Below are positions 59,816 through 64,000 of a stretch of DNA of 64,000 nt, piece by piece (within the stretch, counting starts at the first letter, position 1; the number at the start of each line of letters is the position of its first letter). The DNA is from Virgibacillus_O sediminis. GTDB lineage: Bacteria; Bacillota; Bacilli; Bacillales; Amphibacillaceae. The stretch spans positions 62,001 through 126,000 of the forward strand of contig NZ_JBHRRZ010000039.1 of assembly GCF_042643265.1 (NCBI RefSeq). Direction: 5' to 3'. The position numbers were made by a program, and so were the translations under genes. The notes beneath the pieces are model-generated. The model was not told where the DNA came from and did no database searches. It was given only the letters and a program-made list of their open reading frames with translations.

Positions 59816-60079
59816 CTATACAGTTTCATTTACTTTCGTGCCAGTGCCGGTTAACTCGGCGAAAACCCTTGTTGTATCAGCCTGCTCCCTTCTCTGGATA
59901 AAACCGCTTTTATAGGAACCCGGCTCAAGCCGTTCATACTCCTTGACTATTTCTTGGTGTCTTCTTTCCAATACGACTTTGAACGGCTTTTCCACCAAAT
60001 GGGGAAGCCGTTTATTCTCTGTAAGGCGGTTCTGGTAATCCTGATATTGATAATGAGCAACAGGCAAAAGATACCCCAT
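59816..60079 (-). CDS. Small hypothetical protein
   Basis: An 87-residue hydrophilic protein (MGYLLPVAHYQYQDYQNRL, then KPFKVVLERRHQEIVKEYERL) that ends exactly against the DUF421 gene, with stops one base apart. GAAGGGGGAGG fits ATG 60079. No family recognised; proximity to the coat locus raises the possibility of a spore protein. Confidence 0.68.
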   Translation of the reverse strand: MGYLLPVAHYQYQDYQNRLTENKRLPHLVEKPFKVVLERRHQEIVKEYERLEPGSYKSGFIQRREQADTTRVFAELTGTGTKVNETV

Positions 60080-60260
60080 TTTTCCTCCCCCTTCATTGAA
60101 TGCCAATACAGGCGCTAAGCCTTAAGGATTTGTTTCAATTTATATTATTCCCTTTTATATACCCTATTTCCTCTAAAAATATGCAAAAACAATTAAAATA
60201 TTTTTATTTTTGGGTAATGAGGTCTGCCTGCCCTGGCTAGGAACAGCTCACCAATCAGGA

Positions 60261-61193
60261 CTATACCCACCAGAATGGATCGTAATCTCTATCGTGACGG
60301 TCCCTTTCCCGTCCTCTTTCATTCTCGAGGTCTCTTTCGTGATGGTCTCTTCTGCGGCCTCTTTCTTCATCGTGGTCTCTGTCGTGATGGTCTCTTCTGC
60401 GGCCTCTTACGTCATCGTGATCTTTGTCGTCTCGGTCTCTTCTGCGGCCTCTTTCTTCATCGTGGTCTTTGTCGTCTCGGTCTCTTCTGCGGCCTCTTAC
60501 GTCATCGTGATCTTTGTCGTCTCGGTCTCTTCTGCGGCCTCTTACGTCATCGTGATCTTTGTCGTCTCGGTCTCTTCTGCGGCTTCTTTCTTCATCGTGG
60601 TCTTTGTCGTCTCGGTCTCTTCTGCGGCCTCTTACGTCATCGTGATCTTTGTCGTCTCGGTCTCTTCTACGCCCTCTTACGTCATCGTGGTCTTTGTCGT
60701 CTCGGTCTCTTCTGCGGCCTCTTACGTCATCGTGATCTTTGTCGTGATGGTCTCTTCTACGGCCTCTTACGTCATCGTGGTCTTTGTCGTCTCGGTCTCT
60801 TCTGCGGCCTCTTACGTCATCGTGGTCTTTGTCGTCTCGGTCTCTTCTGCGGCCTCTTACGTCATCGTGGTCTTTGTCGTCTCGGTCTCTTCTGCGGCCT
60901 CTTACGTCATCATCGTGAAAATTTCTTCTACGTCTCCCACGACGGCGACGATCTCTATCCTCATCTCTTCTTGCCCTTCTTCGTTTCCTACGGCCGCAAC
61001 GTTCGCTTCCTTCTCTAACCTCCTCTTTATGGTCCGTGTCTCCTCTTACATCCCTCTCTTTTCCTTTATTTCTATCTTCAACTTCTTCCCCTCGCACATC
61101 GCCGCAGCCACAGTCACGGTGGCGTCTTTTCCGGACAACTACATTTTCTGCTTCAATGTTCAGGTCTCTCACCCGAATTCTTCTTCTTCCCAT
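60261..61193 (-). CDS. Arg/Asp-repeat protein, probable spore coat/crust component
   Basis: A 310-residue extremely charged protein. An N-terminal ~94-residue region rich in Arg/Glu/Lys carries a Cys-rich spot (RDCGCGD). It is followed by 14 tandem 15-residue repeats, consensus DDVRGRRRDRDDKDH, the last ones drifting (DEERGRRRDHHERDL), and a hydrophobic cap DPFWWV. GGGAGTG is 6 nt before the ATG. It diverges from a CotZ/CotY-type gene, next to a CotO-type gene, where B. subtilis has cotXW/cotV. A SigK-like promoter lies upstream. I infer a CotG-like, repeat-built coat polymer; no homologue is recognised by name. Confidence 0.85.
   Translation of the reverse strand: MGRRRIRVRDLNIEAENVVVRKRRHRDCGCGDVRGEEVEDRNKGKERDVRGDTDHKEEVREGSERCGRRKRRRARRDEDRDRRRRGRRRRNFHDDDVRGRRRDRDDKDHDDVRGRRRDRDDKDHDDVRGRRRDRDDKDHDDVRGRRRDHHDKDHDDVRGRRRDRDDKDHDDVRGRRRDRDDKDHDDVRGRRRDRDDKDHDEERSRRRDRDDKDHDDVRGRRRDRDDKDHDDVRGRRRDRDDKDHDEERGRRRDRDDKDHDDVRGRRRDHHDRDHDEERGRRRDHHERDLENERGRERDRHDRDYDPFWWV
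60279..60911 (-). repeat. 45-bp tandem repeat encoding the Arg/Asp units
   Basis: Fourteen in-frame 45-bp units; the central ones differ by one or a few bases (for example GAC/GAT for Asp), and the copies nearest the 3' end are most diverged. Confidence 0.9.
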
Positions 61194-61224
61194 TTATTTC
61201 ACTCCCTTCTTTTCTACTGATTAT

Positions 61225-61252
61225 CAGTTTATGTAGTTCCTTTCCGGCTGGT
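61225..61252 (-). promoter_or_regulatory. SigK-like promoter of the Arg/Asp-repeat gene
   Basis: Minus strand: AC, 17 nt, CATAAACTG, one mismatch to the SigK -10 CATANNNTA. Confidence 0.45.
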
Positions 61253-61311
61253 ATGTTCAACAGCCTATGGAAAAATAGTTATTTACTTAATTAATATGGA
61301 CGTGCGCCCAC

Positions 61312-61338
61312 ACAATACCCGGCTCCGCACATATCTTA
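61312..61338 (+). promoter_or_regulatory. SigK-like promoter of the cotZ-type gene
   Basis: AC (61312-61313), 16 nt, CATATCTTA (61330-61338), an exact fit to AC-N16/17-CATANNNTA, about 45 bp before the start codon. Confidence 0.6.
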
Positions 61339-61383
61339 TTAAAGACAACTAAGTCAATTTCACCTTGAAAGGAGTAATAATTC

Positions 61384-61839
61384 ATGGGTTGTGGAAAACA
61401 CTTTGACACAGGTAATTGTGTCTGCGATATTCTAAAGGAAATTGAAGACGCTCAGAATGATATTGTGGAGAACTGCTGTGACACCAGCTGCGAACAGTCC
61501 ATCAGTGATCTCTTGGGGGAGACAGATAATGGGAATGGTCTGGATACAGTTCCGGTTCTTCTCTACTGCAAGGACGGATGCAAACCATTTAAAGGCTTTG
61601 GGGCCCATCCACGGAATATTGAAAAGGTTAGAGGCAGCTTCTACTTCCGCGTAAAACATGTGGATGATGATTGCTGTGCAACATTAGAACTGCTGAGAGA
61701 ATTCGGGGACGACGACAATCCGAAGAACCCAGTGGACCAGCAAACCGGCAAGCTTCGCGCTACAGGTATCTGCATAACTGTCGATCTCAACTGCTTCTGC
61801 CATGTTACCTGCCTGCCGGCAATAAATGCATTCGACTAA
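61384..61839 (+). CDS. cotZ: CotY/CotZ-type cysteine-rich outer coat protein
   Basis: A 151-residue protein of the CotZ/CotY/ExsY family, which self-assembles into disulfide-linked lattices forming the spore crust or exosporium base. It is Cys-rich: MGCGKHFDTGNCVCDIL at the start, ENCCDTSCEQS, DDDCCATLELL, and the family end CITVDLNCFCHVTCLPA. AAAGGAG precedes the ATG, and a SigK-like promoter and a strong terminator frame it. CotY and CotZ are hard to separate; only one copy is present here. Confidence 0.92.
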   Translation: MGCGKHFDTGNCVCDILKEIEDAQNDIVENCCDTSCEQSISDLLGETDNGNGLDTVPVLLYCKDGCKPFKGFGAHPRNIEKVRGSFYFRVKHVDDDCCATLELLREFGDDDNPKNPVDQQTGKLRATGICITVDLNCFCHVTCLPAINAFD

Positions 61840-61910
61840 GCAAGGATGCAGCATAAGGTTATGAACTGCAGGAAAGCCTTCTAGATGAATCCATCATAGT
61901 TGCACTTTGG

Positions 61911-61946
61911 TACACCACAGCAGAACGCTGTGGTGTATTTTTTTAT
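61911..61946 (+). terminator. Terminator of cotZ-type gene
   Basis: Stem TACACCACAGC/GCTGTGGTGTA with TTTTTTT. Confidence 0.9.
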
Positions 61947-61956
61947 TAAAAAGAAG

Positions 61957-61980
61957 AACAGCTGAAGTACAGCTGTTCTC
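61957..61980 (-). terminator. Terminator of cotO-type gene
   Basis: Stem GAACAGCTG/CAGCTGTTC with minus-strand TTCTTTTTAA, overlapping the stop codon region. Confidence 0.8.
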
Positions 61981-62476
61981 AAAACCCAATGATTCTTATA
62001 TCCTTAATCTCTTCCATCGTTAGTTCCCTGCTCCGGTTACCTGTACGCATGTATACTATTCCATCCTTAACTTGAGTTATTATCCCCCGATGTCTTCTTT
62101 CCTCTGTCTTAACCTCGCATTTCTTTTTCGGTGTGAATTTCGGATCCTCCGCCAAATAATCGGCTTTTTCCGGAATGCTCATCTCTCTGAAGGACTTATT
62201 ATTTTCCGAGCTGTCATCCTCATTAGCTTTTACCGGCTCTTTCTCCTTCTTCTGCTCAACCTCTTTGCCCATTTCTTCCAATGCCTTCTGTTCTTCCTCT
62301 AAAAAGTCTCCCCTTATCTTTGCGATGCTTGTATTCCCCTGTTCCTCTGATGCCACCTTCTCTGATTGGGCTTTTTTTGGCGTAGAGTAATCATATTGCA
62401 TCTTCGCTTCCGGTCTGCCGATGGACGGCTGATGAATATACAGGAGCGGCTCTTTTGCAAATCTTCTCTTCCCCAT
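61979..62476 (-). CDS. cotO: CotO family spore coat protein
   Basis: A 165-residue protein of the CotO (YjbX) type. The conserved N-terminus KEPLLYIHQPSIGRPEAKMQ and the C-terminal ERRHRGIITQVKDGIVYMRTGN flank a Lys/Glu-rich low-complexity middle. CotO controls assembly of the outer coat and crust encasement together with CotE. Neighbouring cotZ-type and repeat genes mirror the cotO-cotZYX order of B. subtilis. AAAGGAG precedes the ATG. Confidence 0.88.
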   Translation of the reverse strand: MGKRRFAKEPLLYIHQPSIGRPEAKMQYDYSTPKKAQSEKVASEEQGNTSIAKIRGDFLEEEQKALEEMGKEVEQKKEKEPVKANEDDSSENNKSFREMSIPEKADYLAEDPKFTPKKKCEVKTEERRHRGIITQVKDGIVYMRTGNRSRELTMEEIKDIRIIGF

Positions 62477-62511
62477 AACTGATCTCTCCTTTAGTCAAAA
62501 GTACGTCTACT

Positions 62512-62538
62512 TAGTATATGAACCCAGAAATGTAATGT
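62512..62538 (-). promoter_or_regulatory. SigK-like promoter of cotO
   Basis: Minus strand: AC (62538-62537), 16 nt, CATATACTA (62520-62512), an exact SigK fit, 36 bp upstream of the start codon. Confidence 0.6.
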
Positions 62539-62625
62539 GTGCAGATGGCCAAGCGATCTGCAGGAACAAATAGTCTCAAGCAGCATAGAAGTGCTGCAGT
62601 TGGGTGCAGAATTCCTTATGTAAAT

Positions 62626-62663
62626 AAAAAGGAACATCTCCCAACAGAGATGCTCCTTTTTTA
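62626..62663 (-). terminator. Terminator of mgtE
   Basis: Stem AAAAGGA-CATCTC/GAGATG-TCCTTTT with T-runs; overlaps the mgtE stop codon. Confidence 0.88.
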
Positions 62664-64000
62664 CACCAGCCAATTCATGAATGTAGTGGCCATACCGAAA
62701 TATATTAATATGGAAATCAGATCATTTACCGTAGTAATAAACGGCCCGGATGCCACTGCCGGATCGATATGCAGGCGGTCCATCAGCATAGGAATAAGGG
62801 AACCCGCCAATGTAGCAACAATCAACGATCCAAAGATGGAGAATCCGACAAGCAGTCCGAGATAGATGTTCCCCTGCCACAGATAGACCACAACAGAAAT
62901 GACCAGGCCGCAGACCGTTCCTGTAATCAGGCCGGTACCTGCTTCGCGGAGAATCAACTGGGCTTTTCCCTGCTTTCCGTAATCCCCATTAGCGAGGCCG
63001 CGGACAGCTACAGCAAGTGCCTGTGTACCAGTATTACCGGCCATACCGGCAATTAATGGAATAAAAATGGCGAGTACAGCGACCTGCTCCAGTGTTTCTT
63101 CAAACCTCCCGATCAGGCTTGCCGTCAACATGCCAAGGAACAGCAGAATAATGAGCCATGGAAGGCGCTTCCTCGCTGATACGAAAGCATTCTCGTCTTT
63201 CCTGTCCGTCTCAGAGACAGCTGCCAGCATGGAATAGTCTTCACTCGCCTCCTCTTCCATGACATCGAGGATATCATCGACAGTGATAATTCCAAGCAGA
63301 TGATCTTGAAAATCGAGTACAGGAACAGCAAAGAAATCATAGTCCCGAAACATCTGGGCCACTTCTTCCTGATCCCTGCCGACTGACACTGCCACGATTT
63401 TTTCACTCATGACGTCTTCGATCAGATCATCATCATCGGCAATGATCAGATCACGGATCGAAATGACCCCGACCAGCCGCTTATCTTCGTCCAGTACATA
63501 GATATAGTAGATTGTTTCGGCATTGGGGGCGTCCTCTTTCAACTGCTTCATCGCTTCCCTGACGGTCTGTGTTTTTACAATGGCCACATACTCTGTAGTC
63601 ATAATGCTTCCGGCTGTTTTTTCCTCATAATGGAGAAGCTTCTTAATGCCGTCGGCTGCTTCCTTATCCATGATGGTCAGAAAGCTCGCTACCTGATCCT
63701 TTTCCAGTTCATTCAGAATATCCACAGCATCATCGGCAGACATTTCCGCAAGCACCATGGAAGCATAACGAGGATCCATTTCCGTAAAATAATCGCCTGT
63801 CTCCTCAAGCTCCATACTTTCCATGATATCAGCAGTTTCTTCCGGGGAAAGATATGTGTATATCCGCATTCGCTGTTCTTGAGGCTGCTCAGTGAAGAAC
63901 GTTGCTTGGTCGTAAGAATGCAGTTCCAGGAATTCTTCACGGAATTCTTCCATTGCCTGGCGATCCAATGCTTCCTTCAGCTGATTCCACTGTTCTTCAT
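62661..64000 (-). CDS. mgtE: Magnesium transporter MgtE (5' end outside window)
   Basis: At least 446 residues of a Mg2+ channel/transporter. The cytoplasmic MgtE N domain (alpha-superhelix, for example MDPRYASMVLAEMSADDAV) is followed by two CBS domains (YYIYVLDEDKRLVGVISIRDL; FAVPVLDFQDHLLGIITVDD) that sense Mg2+, a plug helix, and five membrane helices with the selectivity segment PLIAGMAGNTGTQ. The frame runs off the window edge reading EEQWNQLKEALDRQAMEEF, so the start is missing here. No M-box can be judged because the leader is outside. Confidence 0.96.
   Translation of the reverse strand, partial: EEQWNQLKEALDRQAMEEFREEFLELHSYDQATFFTEQPQEQRMRIYTYLSPEETADIMESMELEETGDYFTEMDPRYASMVLAEMSADDAVDILNELEKDQVASFLTIMDKEAADGIKKLLHYEEKTAGSIMTTEYVAIVKTQTVREAMKQLKEDAPNAETIYYIYVLDEDKRLVGVISIRDLIIADDDDLIEDVMSEKIVAVSVGRDQEEVAQMFRDYDFFAVPVLDFQDHLLGIITVDDILDVMEEEASEDYSMLAAVSETDRKDENAFVSARKRLPWLIILLFLGMLTASLIGRFEETLEQVAVLAIFIPLIAGMAGNTGTQALAVAVRGLANGDYGKQGKAQLILREAGTGLITGTVCGLVISVVVYLWQGNIYLGLLVGFSIFGSLIVATLAGSLIPMLMDRLHIDPAVASGPFITTVNDLISILIYFGMATTFMNWLV

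Noticed and set aside
60300..60910. Regular direct repeats that could be mistaken for a CRISPR array
   Set aside because: The units are contiguous 45-bp coding repeats with no unique spacers and no cas genes nearby.
60210..61220. Long plus-strand open frames of hydrophobic Val/Ser repeats, opposite the Arg/Asp protein
   Set aside because: All are mirror frames of the 45-bp coding repeat. Only the minus-strand frame has a ribosome site, a sensible start and a coat-gene context.
1..64000. Prophage, transposase, integron, toxin-antitoxin or defence island
   Set aside because: No integrase, transposase, restriction, Cas or toxin-antitoxin signatures were seen in the frames read.

Overview
The window looks like a chromosome segment of an endospore-forming, probably halotolerant Bacillaceae (Virgibacillus/Oceanobacillus/Sediminibacillus/Terribacillus-like; the genus cannot be fixed from sequence alone). 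Reasons: strong Bacillus-type Shine-Dalgarno sites, frequent U-tailed hairpin terminators, B. subtilis-type genes (yocH, yhfW, yfiBC, yjcFGH, ykvS, fbpB, cotO, cotZ, Spo0E-like), spore coat genes, and several osmolyte transporters (two BCCT carriers and an OpuAC-like betaine-binding lipoprotein). I see no prophage, IS element, plasmid backbone or CRISPR array; it reads as ordinary core and accessory chromosome.

Layout. 0-9.5 kb: BCCT carrier, Na/phosphate symporter, a YdhR-like protein, an arsRBC arsenic operon and a padR-chrA chromate operon. 9.5-24.5 kb: esterase, a serA-type dehydrogenase behind a ZTP riboswitch with terminator, GH13 alpha-glucosidase, LysM-GH18 spore-lytic protein, Tat-exported PhoX-type protein facing a tatA gene, copper-binding four-helix protein, YocH-like wall hydrolase, orphan betaine-binding protein, flavodoxin-fold reductases. 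24.5-35 kb: GPH sugar symporter with cre and XylR-like operators, DoxX, a LexA-boxed WYL/YolD pair, a Spo0E-like phosphatase, zinc-independent S14 behind two Zur boxes, a YhfW-like Rieske oxidoreductase, stress protein, hydrolase, BioY, a repeat-rich coat-like protein, and a SurA-N lipoprotein. 35-53 kb: a divergent BCCT carrier, a K+ channel gene broken by an in-frame stop, VTT membrane protein, Na/Ca exchanger, RsbR-like stressosome protein, aldo/keto reductase, divergent Nramp, phnDEC importer, GH3 glycosidase, a Glu/Pro repeat secreted protein and several tiny genes. 53-64 kb: tRNA-Val, heterodimeric ABC exporter (YfiBC-like), yjcHGF, DUF421 protein, a spore coat locus (Arg/Asp 15-residue-repeat protein, CotZ/CotY-type protein, CotO-type protein with SigK-like promoters) and the 5'-truncated mgtE.

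How the parts connect. Metal and oxyanion defence (ars, chr, copper protein, Nramp-like, MgtE, Zur-controlled S14) and osmotic adaptation dominate. The GPH symporter and the GH3 enzyme lie 22 kb apart but share the same kind of XylR-like operator and cre boxes, so they probably form one split beta-xyloside/oligosaccharide regulon. The three coat genes near 60-62.5 kb have matching mother-cell-type promoters and form a crust/outer-coat locus whose repeat protein is the most distinctive gene here. Starts were chosen by Shine-Dalgarno position, so several genes are shorter than their longest reading frame.
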